Assembly (NCBI RefSeq): GCF_029963765.1 | Contig: NZ_JALBYU010000001.1 | Coordinates: 434,001 to 498,000 of the forward strand | Reading direction: 5' to 3' | Source of the DNA: Pseudomonas sp. UYIF39 | GTDB taxonomy: Bacteria; Pseudomonadota; Gammaproteobacteria; Pseudomonadales; Pseudomonadaceae | DNA: 64,000 nt | Shown here: piece after piece, positions 36,152-46,132 of the stretch | How the letters are laid out: every line of letters begins with the position of its first letter | Position numbering within the stretch: position 1 is the stretch's first letter | Made by a program: the position numbers and the translations under genes | Notes under the pieces: model-generated | The model's input: the letters and a program-made list of their open reading frames with translations, nothing else | What the model was told of the DNA's origin: nothing | Databases searched by the model: none

Positions 36152-37609
36152 ATGTCGAAAGTAAAAGACAACGCTATTGATACCGCCGAACAGGCGTTCC
36201 AGCCACTGCAAGCATTGGCTGCATCCAGTTCTGCGTTCAACCAGATCAATAGCTTCAGCCATCAGTATGATCGGGGCGGTAACCTTACGGTCAATGGCAA
36301 ACCCTCCTTCTCCGTCGACCAGGCAGCTACCCAGTTGCTGCGCGATGGCGCTGCCTACCAGGACAAGGACGGCAGCGGCAAAATCGAACTCACCTACACG
36401 TTCCTGACCTCGGCGTCGTCGAGCACCATGAACAAGCACGGGATTACCGGGTTCAGCCAGTTCAGCGCTCAGCAGAAAGGCCAGGCCGTGCTGGCCATGC
36501 AATCCTGGGCCGATGTAGCCAATGTCACGTTCACCGACAAGGCTACGGGCGGCGACGGTCACATGACCTTCGGCAACTACAGCGGCGGTCAGGACGGTGC
36601 GGCGGCCTTCGCCTATCTGCCTGGCACGGGCGCGGGTTACGACGGTACTTCCTGGTACCTGACCAACAGCAGCTACACGCCAAACAAGACGCCGGACCTG
36701 AACAATTACGGCCGGCAAACCCTGACTCACGAAATCGGTCATACCCTGGGCCTTGCCCATCCTGGCGACTACAACGCCGGCGAGGGCGCGCCGACCTACA
36801 ACGACGCGTCCTACGGGCAAGACACCCGCGGTTACAGCGTCATGAGCTACTGGAGTGAAAGCAATACCAGCCAGAACTTCAGCAAGGGCGGCGTCGAAGC
36901 CTATTCGTCCGGTCCGCTGATGGACGATATTGCGGCGATCCAAAAGCTCTACGGCGCCAACACCAGCACCCGTACCGGCGACACCACTTACGGCTTCAAC
37001 TCCAACGCCGGGCGCGACTTCCTGAGCGCGACTTCGTCGTCGGACAAGGTTGTGTTTTCGGTTTGGGATGCGGGCGGCAAGGACACCCTGGACTTCTCCG
37101 GTTTCACCCAAAACCAGAAGATCAACCTCAATGAGGCTTCGTTCTCCGACGTTGGCGGCCTGGTGGGTAACGTGTCCATCGCCAAGGGCGTTACCGTCGA
37201 GAACGCTATCGGCGGTTCGGGCAAGGACCTGCTGATCGGCAACAGCGTGTCCAACGAACTGAAGGGCGGTGCCGGCAACGACATCCTCTTCGGCGCGGGC
37301 GGTGCGGACAAACTGTGGGGTGGCGCCGGTTCGGACACCTTCGTGTTCGCCGCCAGCAGCGATTCCAAACCCGGTGCAGTCGACCAGATCCTCGATTTTG
37401 TCAGCGGTCTGGACAAGATCGACCTGACCGGCATCACCAACGGCGCGGGCCTGCATTTCGTGAACGCGTTCACCGGTGCGGCAGGCGATGCGGTGTTGAC
37501 CTCTTCGGGTGGCAACAGCCTGTTGTCGGTGGACTTCTCCGGGCATGGCGTGGCTGATTTCCTGGTCAGCACCGTGGGTCAGGCGGCTTACTCCGACATC
37601 GCTGCGTAA
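36152..37609 (+). CDS. aprA: Serralysin-type extracellular alkaline metalloprotease
   Basis: 485 residues. The zinc-binding motif [15 protein letters not shown] (about 193) and the Met-turn VMSYWSE define a serralysin. Calcium-binding RTX nonapeptides [20 protein letters not shown] and [10 protein letters not shown] lie at about 355-400. There is no signal peptide; secretion is through the C-terminus (DFLVSTVGQ near the end) by AprDEF, encoded downstream. The product is the major heat-stable caseinase of P. fluorescens-group bacteria, also called AprX. The ATG at 36152 has AAGGA 8 bases upstream. Inhibitor, exporter, proteases and lipases follow on the same strand to 52.8 kb. Confidence 0.97.
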   Translation: MSKVKDNAIDTAEQAFQPLQALAASSSAFNQINSFSHQYDRGGNLTVNGKPSFSVDQAATQLLRDGAAYQDKDGSGKIELTYTFLTSASSSTMNKHGITGFSQFSAQQKGQAVLAMQSWADVANVTFTDKATGGDGHMTFGNYSGGQDGAAAFAYLPGTGAGYDGTSWYLTNSSYTPNKTPDLNNYGRQTLTHEIGHTLGLAHPGDYNAGEGAPTYNDASYGQDTRGYSVMSYWSESNTSQNFSKGGVEAYSSGPLMDDIAAIQKLYGANTSTRTGDTTYGFNSNAGRDFLSATSSSDKVVFSVWDAGGKDTLDFSGFTQNQKINLNEASFSDVGGLVGNVSIAKGVTVENAIGGSGKDLLIGNSVSNELKGGAGNDILFGAGGADKLWGGAGSDTFVFAASSDSKPGAVDQILDFVSGLDKIDLTGITNGAGLHFVNAFTGAAGDAVLTSSGGNSLLSVDFSGHGVADFLVSTVGQAAYSDIAA

Positions 37610-37676
37610 TGTGAGGTGAAAAGGAGGGCGGCGCAGACGCGCTGCTCTCTGCCCTTTGAAATGAGTAAAGCGCCCT

Positions 37677-38102
37677 ATGATCCATAACGGCTTCACCTAC
37701 AGAACAACCGCGTGGCTATTGGCGACGTTCATGATGATTTTTGGAGATGTAGCCATGGCGAGCAGCCTGAAATTAGCAGACCCCTCGGAACTGGCCGGCA
37801 AATGGCAGGCGACCCTGATCGCCAAAGATGACTCGCCAGAGTCCCAGGCGTTGCAGGACAAACCGTCCAACGTCTGCGTCATCGACTTTCAACCGAAACA
37901 GGCGCTGGGTGAGGGCGCCGATTGTCTCAGCGCCTGGCTGGACGGCGAATCTGCGATTGGCTGGTTCCCTGAGCCGGATGGCCTGGCGATCACCGGCAAA
38001 GAAGGTTCGAAGATTCTGTTTCTCAGCCGCCAACGCGACGGATCGTATAAAGCCACATTGAAATCCGATCTGGTCATAACACTTGTGCGCCAGGTGCAAT
38101 AA
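37677..38102 (+). CDS. aprI: Periplasmic inhibitor of the alkaline protease
   Basis: 141 residues. A signal peptide ends near VAMA-SSLKLADPSELAGKW (about residue 28). The mature part is a small beta-barrel of the AprI/Inh family with two Cys (NVCVIDF and GADCLSAW) in position for a disulfide. These inhibitors insert their N-terminus into the serralysin active site and protect the periplasm from prematurely folded protease. The gene sits between aprA and aprD, the usual place. The ribosome-binding site before 37677 is weak, which fits low production relative to the protease. GC-rich inverted sequence between aprA and aprI (about 37620-37660) might stabilise the aprA 3' end. Confidence 0.93.
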   Translation: MIHNGFTYRTTAWLLATFMMIFGDVAMASSLKLADPSELAGKWQATLIAKDDSPESQALQDKPSNVCVIDFQPKQALGEGADCLSAWLDGESAIGWFPEPDGLAITGKEGSKILFLSRQRDGSYKATLKSDLVITLVRQVQ

Positions 38103-38289
38103 CACGATTCGAATATAACGTTGGTCATTACCGGCATAAGCACAGCACAACTAATCGAAGCGCCCTGTCGCCCACGAAAAGTTGTTATTAGTTTGTAAGC
38201 ACTCCCGCAAAGCCTATATCCGCCCCTGCGCGGACAGTTAATGGAAACTTCGCCAGACAGGGCGAGGAATAACACCTCAGGAATAACCC

Positions 38290-40065
38290 ATGAAGATGGC
38301 AAAGAGCCCGGTCACCGCACCCTTATTCAAAGCGCTGGGCGACTACAAGAGCGTCCTGATCAGCGTCGGTTGTTTTACCGCGTTAATTAACGTGCTGATG
38401 CTGGTCCCGTCGATTTACATGCTCCAGGTCTACGACCGCGTATTGTCTTCGCAAAATGAAACCACCCTGGCGATGCTGTCGTTGATGGTGGTCGGGTTCT
38501 TTGCCTTCATCGGTTTGCTTGAGATTGTGCGTAGCTTCATCGTTATCCGCATCGGCAGCCAACTGGAGCGCCGCTTCAACCTACGGGTTTATCAGGCCGC
38601 ATTCGAGCGCAACCTGTTTCGGGGCGAGGGCAACGCCGGGCAAGCCTTGGGGGACCTGACGCAAATTCGCCAATTCGTCACCGGTCCTGCGTTGTTCGCG
38701 TTCTTCGATGCGCCGTGGTTTCCGGTCTACCTGTTCGTGATCTACCTGTTCAATGTCTGGCTCGGCGTGTTTGCGACGGTGGGCGCGGTGGTGCTGATTG
38801 GCCTTGCTTGCCTCAACGAGACAATGACCAAAAAGCCCTTGGGCGAAGCCGCAGGGTATTCCCAGAAATCCAGCCAACTGGCCACCAGTCACCTGCACAA
38901 CGCCGAAACCATTCAGGCCATGGGCATGCTTGGGGCATTGCGTAAACGTTGGTTCCAGGTCCATTCACGTTTCCTCGGCTTGCAGAATCAGGCCAGCGAC
39001 ACCGGTGCCGTCATCAGCTCTCTGAGCAAAACCCTGCGCCTGTGCCTGCAATCATTGGTGCTGGGTCTGGGTGCATTGCTGGTGATCAAGGGTGATATGA
39101 CGGCCGGGATGATGATCGCCGGCTCCATTCTGATGGGCCGCGTCTTGAGCCCCATCGATCAGTTGATCGCCGTGTGGAAGCAGTGGAGCGGCGCCAAGCT
39201 CGCTTACCGTCGTCTTGATTCGTTGCTGCAAGCCTTTCCACCGACTGACGAGGCCATGGCGCTGCCGGCGCCGAAAGGCCAGATCAGCTTCGAGCAGGTC
39301 AGCGCCGCGCCGCCGGGGCAACGGGCCGCCACGCTGCACCTGGTCAATTTCAGCCTCGGTGCCGGGGAAGTGCTGGGGGTGCTCGGGGCATCCGGTTCCG
39401 GCAAATCGACATTGGCCCGGGTGCTGGTCGGCGTCTGGCCGACGCTGGGCGGTACGGTGCGGCTCGACGGCGCGGACATTCATCGCTGGAACCGCGACGA
39501 TCTTGGGCCCTACATCGGTTATCTGCCACAAGACATCGAGCTGTTCAGCGGCAGCATCGCCGAAAACATCGCCCGGTTCAGCGAGGCGGACCCGCAAAAA
39601 GTCGTTGAAGCCGCACAACAGGCCGGTGTTCACGAGCTGATTCTGCGCATGCCGCAAGGCTACGACACCGTGCTCGGCGAGGACGGCAGCGGCTTGTCCG
39701 GGGGGCAGAAGCAGCGCGTGGCACTGGCGCGCGCATTGTATGGCAACCCGCGCCTGGTGGTGCTGGATGAACCCAATTCCAACCTCGACACCGTGGGCGA
39801 AGCAGCATTGGCCAGCGCCATTGCGCAAATGAAAGCCCAAGGCACCAGCGTGATTCTGGTGACCCATCGCTCCTCGGCACTGGCCCAGGCCGACAAGTTG
39901 TTGGTGCTCAACGAAGGACGCTTGCAAGCCTTCGGTGCAAGCCAGGACGTGCTCAAGGCACTCGCAGCCAATCAGGAGCCGCAGCGGGAGAAAACCGCGC
40001 AAGCACCGGGCGGGCTCAGCATGAGCCGGCAGTATCAGCCCTCGACAAGGAATTCAGGCGTATGA
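38290..40065 (+). CDS. aprD: Type I secretion ABC transporter AprD
   Basis: 591 residues. An N-terminal membrane domain of six segments (about 25-300) is followed by an ABC ATPase: Walker A GASGSGKST (about 367), Q-loop YLPQDIELF, signature LSGGQKQRVALARAL (about 470), Walker B RLVVLDEPN and the switch His in THRSS. It energises export of AprA and probably of the two RTX lipases through AprE and AprF. No N-terminal C39 peptidase is present, as expected for RTX exporters. The start has AGGAATAACCC before ATG. The 187-base gap after aprI shows no clear terminator. The stop overlaps aprE by 4 bases. Confidence 0.97.
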   Translation: MKMAKSPVTAPLFKALGDYKSVLISVGCFTALINVLMLVPSIYMLQVYDRVLSSQNETTLAMLSLMVVGFFAFIGLLEIVRSFIVIRIGSQLERRFNLRVYQAAFERNLFRGEGNAGQALGDLTQIRQFVTGPALFAFFDAPWFPVYLFVIYLFNVWLGVFATVGAVVLIGLACLNETMTKKPLGEAAGYSQKSSQLATSHLHNAETIQAMGMLGALRKRWFQVHSRFLGLQNQASDTGAVISSLSKTLRLCLQSLVLGLGALLVIKGDMTAGMMIAGSILMGRVLSPIDQLIAVWKQWSGAKLAYRRLDSLLQAFPPTDEAMALPAPKGQISFEQVSAAPPGQRAATLHLVNFSLGAGEVLGVLGASGSGKSTLARVLVGVWPTLGGTVRLDGADIHRWNRDDLGPYIGYLPQDIELFSGSIAENIARFSEADPQKVVEAAQQAGVHELILRMPQGYDTVLGEDGSGLSGGQKQRVALARALYGNPRLVVLDEPNSNLDTVGEAALASAIAQMKAQGTSVILVTHRSSALAQADKLLVLNEGRLQAFGASQDVLKALAANQEPQREKTAQAPGGLSMSRQYQPSTRNSGV

Positions 40066-41396
40066 GCAACATCAGCGAAGCCACCATGGAACACGACTAC
40101 ATCACAGAACGCCCTGAGCGCGACGCGCGTTTCTTCGTCCGCATGGGCTGGATTCTGGCGATCGTCGGCGCCGGCAGTTTCTTCACCTGGGCCAGTCTCG
40201 CGCCGCTTGACCAAGGCATTCCCGTGCAAGGCACAGTCGTGGTGTCGGGCAAGCGCAAAGCCGTGCAATCGATGAGCAGTGGGGTGGTCAGCCAGATTCT
40301 GGTGCGCGAGGGTCAACTGGTGAAGCAGGGCCAGCCATTGTTCCAGCTCGACCAGACGCAAGTCGCCGCTGACGTGCAATCGCTGCAAGCGCAATACCGC
40401 ATGGCCTGGGCCAGTCTGGCGCGGTGGCAGAGTGAACGGGACAACCTCAAACAGGTGAGTTTCCCCGCTGAACTGAGCAACAATCCTGACCCGCGCCTGG
40501 CCTTGGTGCTGGAAGGTCAACGGCAGTTGTTCAGCAGCCGCCGTGAAGCGTTTTCCCGCGAGCAGGCTGCCTTGCGCGCCAGCATCGAAGGCGCCAGCGC
40601 GCAACTGTCCGGCATGCGCCGCGCCCGCACCGACTTGACTGCTCAGGCCAGCTCTCTGCAACAACAGCTCAGCAACCTTCAGCCCCTGGCGGATAACGGC
40701 TACATCCCGCGCAATCGGTTGATGGAGTACCAGCGTCAGCTGTCGCAAGTGCAGCAACAACTGGCGGAAAACACCGGCGACAGCGGCCGTGTGGAGCAGG
40801 GCATCCTCGAATCGCGGCTGAAACTGCAACAGCACATCGAGGAATACCAGAAAGAAGTCCGTACCCAACTGGCCGACGCGCAATTGAAAAGCGTGACGCT
40901 GGAAGAGCAACTGACCTCTGCCGGGTTCGATCTGCAACACAGCGAGATCATCGCCACCGCCGATGGCATTGCGGTCAACCTCGGGGTTCACACCGTGGGC
41001 GCGGTGGTGCGTCAGGGCGAAACCCTGCTGGAGATCGTGCCTCAGGGGACGAGTCTGGAGGTGGAAGGGCACCTGCCGGTCAATCTGGTCGACAAGGTCG
41101 GCACGCATTTGCCGGTGGACATTTTGTTCACTGCGTTCAACCAGAGCCGCACGCCGCGCGTGCCCGGCGAAGTCAGCCTGATCTCCGCCGACCAGATGAT
41201 CGACGAGAAAACCGGTGCGCCCTATTACGTACTGCGCAGCAGCGTCAGCGATCAGGCCATGGAAAAACTCAACGGTCTGGTGATCAAGCCTGGCATGCCG
41301 GCGGAAATGTTCGTGCGCACCGGTGAACGTTCACTCCTCAACTATTTGTTCAAGCCGCTGCTCGACCGGGCAGGTTCCGCGTTGACTGAGGAATAA
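40062..41396 (+). CDS. aprE: Type I secretion membrane fusion protein AprE
   Basis: 444 residues of the HlyD family. A cytoplasmic tail and one membrane anchor (about 28-48, WILAIVGAGSFFTW) lead to PLDQGIPVQGTVVVSGKRKAVQ, the lipoyl half typical of PrtE/AprE. A long coiled coil (about 110-270) with QQLSNLQPLADNGYIPRNRLMEYQR follows, then the second lipoyl half (TADGIAVNLGVHTVGAVV). It bridges AprD to the outer-membrane channel AprF. ATG 40062 overlaps the aprD stop (ATGA). Two bases separate its stop from the aprF start. Confidence 0.96.
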   Translation: MSNISEATMEHDYITERPERDARFFVRMGWILAIVGAGSFFTWASLAPLDQGIPVQGTVVVSGKRKAVQSMSSGVVSQILVREGQLVKQGQPLFQLDQTQVAADVQSLQAQYRMAWASLARWQSERDNLKQVSFPAELSNNPDPRLALVLEGQRQLFSSRREAFSREQAALRASIEGASAQLSGMRRARTDLTAQASSLQQQLSNLQPLADNGYIPRNRLMEYQRQLSQVQQQLAENTGDSGRVEQGILESRLKLQQHIEEYQKEVRTQLADAQLKSVTLEEQLTSAGFDLQHSEIIATADGIAVNLGVHTVGAVVRQGETLLEIVPQGTSLEVEGHLPVNLVDKVGTHLPVDILFTAFNQSRTPRVPGEVSLISADQMIDEKTGAPYYVLRSSVSDQAMEKLNGLVIKPGMPAEMFVRTGERSLLNYLFKPLLDRAGSALTEE

Positions 41397-41398
41397 GG

Positions 41399-42760
41399 AT
41401 GTTCCGCTGTATGAATAAGCTTTCCATGCTCGCCGCGACTCTGGCGTTGCTGACCTGCAACAGTGTGCTGGCGATGGGACCGTTCGACATCTACGAACAA
41501 GCATTGCGCAATGATCCGGTGTTTCTCGGCGCCATCAAGGAACGCGATGCAGGCCTTGAAAACCGCGCCATCGGCCGCGCCGGGCTGTTGCCCAGGATCG
41601 GTTACAACTACAACAAGGGACGCAACTCCTCCAAGGCCACCGCCCTCAATGAGCGCGGGCAGAACCGCACTGATGACCGCAACTACAGCAGTTACGGCTC
41701 GACCCTGACCCTGCAACAACCGCTGCTCGACTACGAGGCTTACGCGTCGTACCGCAAAGGCGTGGCGCAATCGCTGTTTGCCGACGAAGCCTTTCGCGGC
41801 AAGAGCCAGGAATTGCTGGTTCGGGTGCTGGAGAATTACACCCACGCGCTGTTCGCTCAGGATCAGATCGACATCGCGCAGGCCAAGAAAAAGGCTTTCG
41901 AGCAACAGTTCCAGCAGAACGAACACATGTTCCGACAGGGCGAGGGCACGCGTACCGACATCCTTGAGGCCGAGTCCCGCTATGAACTGGCCACGGCCGA
42001 GGAAATCGAAGCCCGTGATGAGCAGGACGCGTCGTTACGAGAGCTGGGCGCGCTGATTGGCGTGCAGGCGATCGACATCGGGGATTTGGCGCCGCTGGAT
42101 CAGAGTTTCCAGACGTTCACCCTGCAGCCGGCCAATTACGACACCTGGCACGAGATCGCGGTGGCCAACAACCCGAACCTGGCTTCGCAGCGCCATGCCG
42201 TGGAAGTCGCGCGTTATGAAGTCGAACGCAACCGCGCCGGACACCTGCCCAAAGTCAGTGCCTACGCCTCGGTGCGCCAGAACGAGTCGGAAAGCGGCAA
42301 TACCTACAACCAGCGTTACGACACCAACACCATCGGGATTGAAGTCAACGTGCCGCTGTACGCCGGCGGCGGGGTTTCGGCCTCGACTCGCCAGGCCAGC
42401 CGCACCATGGAGCAGGCCGAGTACGAACTGGACGGCAAGACCCGGGAAACCCTGATCGAGCTGCGTCGGCAGTTCAGCGCCTGCCTGTCGGGCGTGAACA
42501 AGTTGCGGGCTTATCAGAAAGCCCTGAAGTCTGCCGAAGCGCTGGTGGTTTCGACCAAGCAAAGCATCTTGGGCGGTGAGCGCGTCAACCTCGATGCGCT
42601 GAACGCCGAACAACAACTATTTACCACCCGCCGCGATCTGGCACAGGCACGCTACGACTACTTGATGGCCTGGACCAAGTTGCATTACTACGCCGGGACA
42701 TTGAATGAGCAGGATTTGGCCAAGGTTGACGAGGCGTTCGGCCAAGGCCCGAGGAGTTAA
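41399..42760 (+). CDS. aprF: Type I secretion outer-membrane channel AprF
   Basis: 453 residues of the TolC family. The signal peptide ends at VLA-MGPFDIYEQALRNDP, where the mature region starts. Two structural repeats carry the usual ANNPNLASQRHAVEVARYEVE and YDYLMAWTKLHYYAG. It provides the outer-membrane exit of the AprDEF exporter. ATG 41399 has GAGGAATAAGG directly upstream, partly inside the end of aprE; ATG 41411 lacks a site. A REP doublet begins 11 bases after the stop, separating it from pspA. Confidence 0.96.
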   Translation: MFRCMNKLSMLAATLALLTCNSVLAMGPFDIYEQALRNDPVFLGAIKERDAGLENRAIGRAGLLPRIGYNYNKGRNSSKATALNERGQNRTDDRNYSSYGSTLTLQQPLLDYEAYASYRKGVAQSLFADEAFRGKSQELLVRVLENYTHALFAQDQIDIAQAKKKAFEQQFQQNEHMFRQGEGTRTDILEAESRYELATAEEIEARDEQDASLRELGALIGVQAIDIGDLAPLDQSFQTFTLQPANYDTWHEIAVANNPNLASQRHAVEVARYEVERNRAGHLPKVSAYASVRQNESESGNTYNQRYDTNTIGIEVNVPLYAGGGVSASTRQASRTMEQAEYELDGKTRETLIELRRQFSACLSGVNKLRAYQKALKSAEALVVSTKQSILGGERVNLDALNAEQQLFTTRRDLAQARYDYLMAWTKLHYYAGTLNEQDLAKVDEAFGQGPRS

Positions 42761-42770
42761 TGATTTGAAC

Positions 42771-42896
42771 CTGTAGCAGCTGGCGCAGCCTGCGTTCGGC
42801 TGCGTAGCAGTCGCCATTCGGTCTATCTGACAAACCGTGTTGTCAGGTTTTACGACTGCTTCGCAGCCGAACGCAGGCTGCGCCAGCTGCTACAGG
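42771..42896. repeat. REP doublet between aprF and pspA
   Basis: A plus-oriented REP (42771-42813, CTGTAGCAGCTGGCGCAG to AGCAGTCG) and a minus-oriented REP (42853-42896, CGACTGCTTCGCAGCCG to GCTGCTACAGG) face each other over a 39-base spacer. The layout matches the doublet after pspA. It may limit transcription or stabilise the upstream mRNA end. Confidence 0.88.
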
Positions 42897-42962
42897 GAGA
42901 TGCGTTGCTGCCCGTTTTGGGTGACCAGAATTCTAAAAACGCCAAAAAAGCGAGAAGTAGAC

Positions 42963-45920
42963 ATGGATGTACAGATCAAGCCGATGTCGGTCGGCACGCT
43001 ATTACTCCTGGTGTCAGCAATGCCCGGCTCGGTGCAAGCCGCTTACCTGGAAACCGGCACACCCGGTGATGCCGCCAGTTGGCGCTCGGCGGAGTTCCAG
43101 CGCGACTGGGGGCTTGCCCGCATGCAAGCCGATCAAGCCTACGCCGCCGGCATCACTGGCAAAGGCGTGAAAATCGGCGAGCTCGATTCAGGCTTCGATG
43201 CTGCCCATCCCGAATTCGCCACCGACCGTTACCACGCGGTGACCGCCAGCGGCAGTTACGTTGACGGCTCCCGGTTCAATGTCGACGGCACACTCAACGC
43301 CAACAACGACTCCCACGGCACGCACGTCGCCGGCACTATCGGTGCCTCGCGCGATGGCACCGGCATGCACGGCGTGGCCTACAACGCGCAGGTCTACGTC
43401 GGCAACACCAACAAGAACGACAGCTTCCTGTTCGGCCCCAACCCTGATCCACGCTACTTCAAAGCGGTCTATAACGCGTTGGCGGATGCCGGTGTGCGAG
43501 CAATCAACAACAGCTGGGGCAGCCAACCGCCGGACGTCAGCTATCGGACCCTCGACGATCTGCATGCGGCCTACGCCCAGCACTGGAACAAAGGCACCTG
43601 GCTCGATGAGGCCGCAGACGTTTCCCGACGCGGCGTGATCAACGTGTTCAGCGCCGGTAACAGCGGTTACCCCAACGCCAGCGTGCGCTCAGCTTTGCCT
43701 TATTTTGAGCCGGACCTGGAAGGCCACTGGCTGGCGGTGTCGGGGCTGGATCAAGGCAACCAGCAGAAATACAACCAGTGCGGAATCGCCAAGTATTGGT
43801 GCATCACCAGCCCCGGCGCAAAGATCGACAGCACCATTCCCGGCGCAGGCTATGCGATCAAGTCCGGCACCTCCATGTCCGCGCCGCATGCCACCGGTGC
43901 CTTGGCGCTGGTGATGGAACGCTATCCGTACATGACCAACCAGCAGGCGCTGGAAACCCTGCTGACCACCGCCACCCAACTCGACGGTTCGATTACCGAG
44001 GCGCCCAATACCCGCGTCGGCTGGGGCGTGGCCAACCTCGAACGGGCGATGCGCGGGCCGGGGCAATTACTTGGACGTTTCGACGCTAATCTGGGAGCAG
44101 GGCAGAGCGATGTCTGGAGCAACGACATCGCCGACAAGGCGCTGATTCAGCGTCAGAGTGAAGACGCGGCGGAACACAGTGCCTGGCAACAGACACTGAA
44201 GACCAAAGGTTGGGAGAACGGTGTACCTGTCGGTGCCAGCCAGCAGGATCAGACCGACTATGCGGTGGGCTCGGCACGCGATCTCGCCGCCTCCACTCGG
44301 GTCTACGAAGGCAGCCTGATCAAGTCCGGTGCCGGACGCCTGATGCTGACCGGCAACAGCACTTATCGCGGGCCGACCACGGTGAATGGCGGTCTGTTGT
44401 CGGTCAACGGTTTGCTGGCATCGCAAGTGACCGTCAATGACAGCGGCACGCTGGGTGGGTCGGGACGCGTCGGCTCACTGACCGCCAACCGCGGCGCTAC
44501 GGTTGCGCCCGGCAATTCCATTGGCACCTTGCAGGTCATCGGCGACGTCACGTTTGCGCCGGGCTCGACTTACGCGGTGGAGCTATCACCGACCGATAGC
44601 GACCGGATCGTCGCGGGCGGCACGGCCATGGTCAGCGGCGCGACCGTCAGCCTGTCACTGGAAAATAGCCCGACCTTGCTCAGCACTCAACAAGTGCAAA
44701 GCCTGCTCGGTCATCAGTACAACATCCTGCAAGCCGCCGGCGGCGTTCAAGGTCAGTTCGGCGCGGTGCTGCCCAACTACCTGTTCATCGGCGGCAGCCT
44801 CGATTACGCCGCCACCGGCATTCAACTGAGTGTCGAGCGCAACGACACGACCTTCGCCAGCGTCGGCCAAACGCCGAACCAGCACGCCGTAGCCTCCGCC
44901 GTGGAAGGCCTAGGGGCGGGCAATCCGGTTTACGAAAGCCTGCTGCTGTCGCCCACCGCGACGTCCGCCCAACAGGCGTTTCAGCAGTTGTCGGGGGAAA
45001 TCTATCCGGCGCTGGGATCGGTACTGATCAATGACAGCCGCTACCTGCGTGATGCTGTCGGCGAGCGACTGATTGACGCCCAAGGCACTCAAAGCAATGG
45101 CTGGATCAAGGCGCTGGGCGCCTGGGGAAAAACTGATGAGCGCCATGACACCGCCGGTTACACCACCTCGATTGGCGGCTTGCTCGCCGGTGTCGACGGA
45201 GCGCTCGATGAGCAAACCCGGATCGGTCTGGTCACCGGCTATAGCGACAGCTCGGTGAGCATGGGCTCTGGCACTCACTCATCTGCCAAGGTCGACAGCT
45301 ATCACCTGGGTGCTTATGCCGGCCGCGAGTCAGGTGCCTGGCGTCTGAGTGCCGGCGGTGCCTACAGCTGGCATCGCGCCGACGTCAAACGTGACCTGCA
45401 ATACGGCGACGTCAGCGCCAAACAGAAAGCCAAGGTCGATGCCGGGACCACCCAAGTGTTTGGTGAAGCGGCGTATCGCCTGAACCTGCCACCGCTGGCG
45501 CTCGAACCTTTCGCGAATCTGGCTTACGTGCACCTCGACACCGAAGGTTTCACCGAGAAAGGTGACGCCGCCGCACTGAAAAGCAGTGGTGACACGCGTG
45601 ACGCGGTGCTCAGCACGTTGGGCGTGCGCGCATTGAAAACCGTGAACCTCTCCGGCCAGCAGAAACTGGACCTGAGCGGCAGCCTCGGCTGGCAGCACAA
45701 CCTGAGCCATACCGATTCTGAAGAGCACCTGGCGTTTGCCGGCGACAGCACAGCATTTTCCGTGGAGAGTTCGCCAATGGTGCGTGATGCGGCGCTGCTG
45801 GGCGCCCATGCCAGCCTCGCCCTGAGCCGGGACATCCGCTTGAACCTCGATTACATCGGCCAACTGGCCAGCCGCGAGAAAAGCCATGGAGTAGGCCTCA
45901 GCCTCAATTGGCAGTTTTAA
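42963..45920 (+). CDS. pspA: Autotransporter subtilisin-like serine protease PspA
   Basis: 985 residues. The signal peptide (about 1-28) ends in GSVQA-AYLE. The S8 catalytic domain has Asp in GELDSGFDAAHPEF (about 75), His in DSHGTHVAGTIG (about 118) and Ser in SGTSMSAPHATGA (about 304). A beta-helical linker with SGAGRLMLTGNSTYRGPT and VAPGNSIGTLQVIGDVTF follows, and the last 280 residues are an autotransporter beta-barrel ending in LSLNWQF. It exports itself and does not need AprDEF. The order aprDEF-pspA-pspB-lipase is known from P. brassicacearum and relatives. ATG 42963 is preceded by a modest GAGAAG; the frame is open upstream through the REP, which is not coding. Confidence 0.93.
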   Translation: MDVQIKPMSVGTLLLLVSAMPGSVQAAYLETGTPGDAASWRSAEFQRDWGLARMQADQAYAAGITGKGVKIGELDSGFDAAHPEFATDRYHAVTASGSYVDGSRFNVDGTLNANNDSHGTHVAGTIGASRDGTGMHGVAYNAQVYVGNTNKNDSFLFGPNPDPRYFKAVYNALADAGVRAINNSWGSQPPDVSYRTLDDLHAAYAQHWNKGTWLDEAADVSRRGVINVFSAGNSGYPNASVRSALPYFEPDLEGHWLAVSGLDQGNQQKYNQCGIAKYWCITSPGAKIDSTIPGAGYAIKSGTSMSAPHATGALALVMERYPYMTNQQALETLLTTATQLDGSITEAPNTRVGWGVANLERAMRGPGQLLGRFDANLGAGQSDVWSNDIADKALIQRQSEDAAEHSAWQQTLKTKGWENGVPVGASQQDQTDYAVGSARDLAASTRVYEGSLIKSGAGRLMLTGNSTYRGPTTVNGGLLSVNGLLASQVTVNDSGTLGGSGRVGSLTANRGATVAPGNSIGTLQVIGDVTFAPGSTYAVELSPTDSDRIVAGGTAMVSGATVSLSLENSPTLLSTQQVQSLLGHQYNILQAAGGVQGQFGAVLPNYLFIGGSLDYAATGIQLSVERNDTTFASVGQTPNQHAVASAVEGLGAGNPVYESLLLSPTATSAQQAFQQLSGEIYPALGSVLINDSRYLRDAVGERLIDAQGTQSNGWIKALGAWGKTDERHDTAGYTTSIGGLLAGVDGALDEQTRIGLVTGYSDSSVSMGSGTHSSAKVDSYHLGAYAGRESGAWRLSAGGAYSWHRADVKRDLQYGDVSAKQKAKVDAGTTQVFGEAAYRLNLPPLALEPFANLAYVHLDTEGFTEKGDAAALKSSGDTRDAVLSTLGVRALKTVNLSGQQKLDLSGSLGWQHNLSHTDSEEHLAFAGDSTAFSVESSPMVRDAALLGAHASLALSRDIRLNLDYIGQLASREKSHGVGLSLNWQF

Positions 45921-45928
45921 CCCGAACC

Positions 45929-46064
45929 CTGTAGCAGCTGCCGAAGGCTGCGTCCGGCTGCGTAGCAGTCGCAAAATCAGGCACTGCGGTCCGTCAGATA
46001 CACCGTGCATGCAGGGTTTACGACTGCTGCGCAGCCGGACGCAGGCTGCGCCAGCTGCTACAGG
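45929..46064. repeat. REP doublet between pspA and pspB
   Basis: A plus-oriented REP at 45929-45971 (GTAGCAGCTGCCGAAGG to GCAGTCGC) and a minus-oriented one at 46021-46064 (CGACTGCTGCGCAGCCGG to GCTGCTACAGG) face each other. It has the same orientation as the doublet before pspA, so pspA is flanked by direct repeats of the whole doublet. Confidence 0.88.
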
Positions 46065-46132
46065 ACGTGTGAATTTGAAGGGTGCTTATCAGGCACAGGG
46101 ATTTTGGCAACACAACTAAGGACGGTAGCTGG

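Noticed and set aside
36065..37696. 543-codon frame opposite aprA
   Set aside because: It mirrors the serralysin gene, and no motif or start signal supports it.
38103..38289. Possible extra promoter or attenuator between aprI and aprD
   Set aside because: CGCCCTGTC and GACAGGGCG are complementary but about 85 bases apart, with no T-run and no clear promoter boxes, so the evidence is too weak to list.
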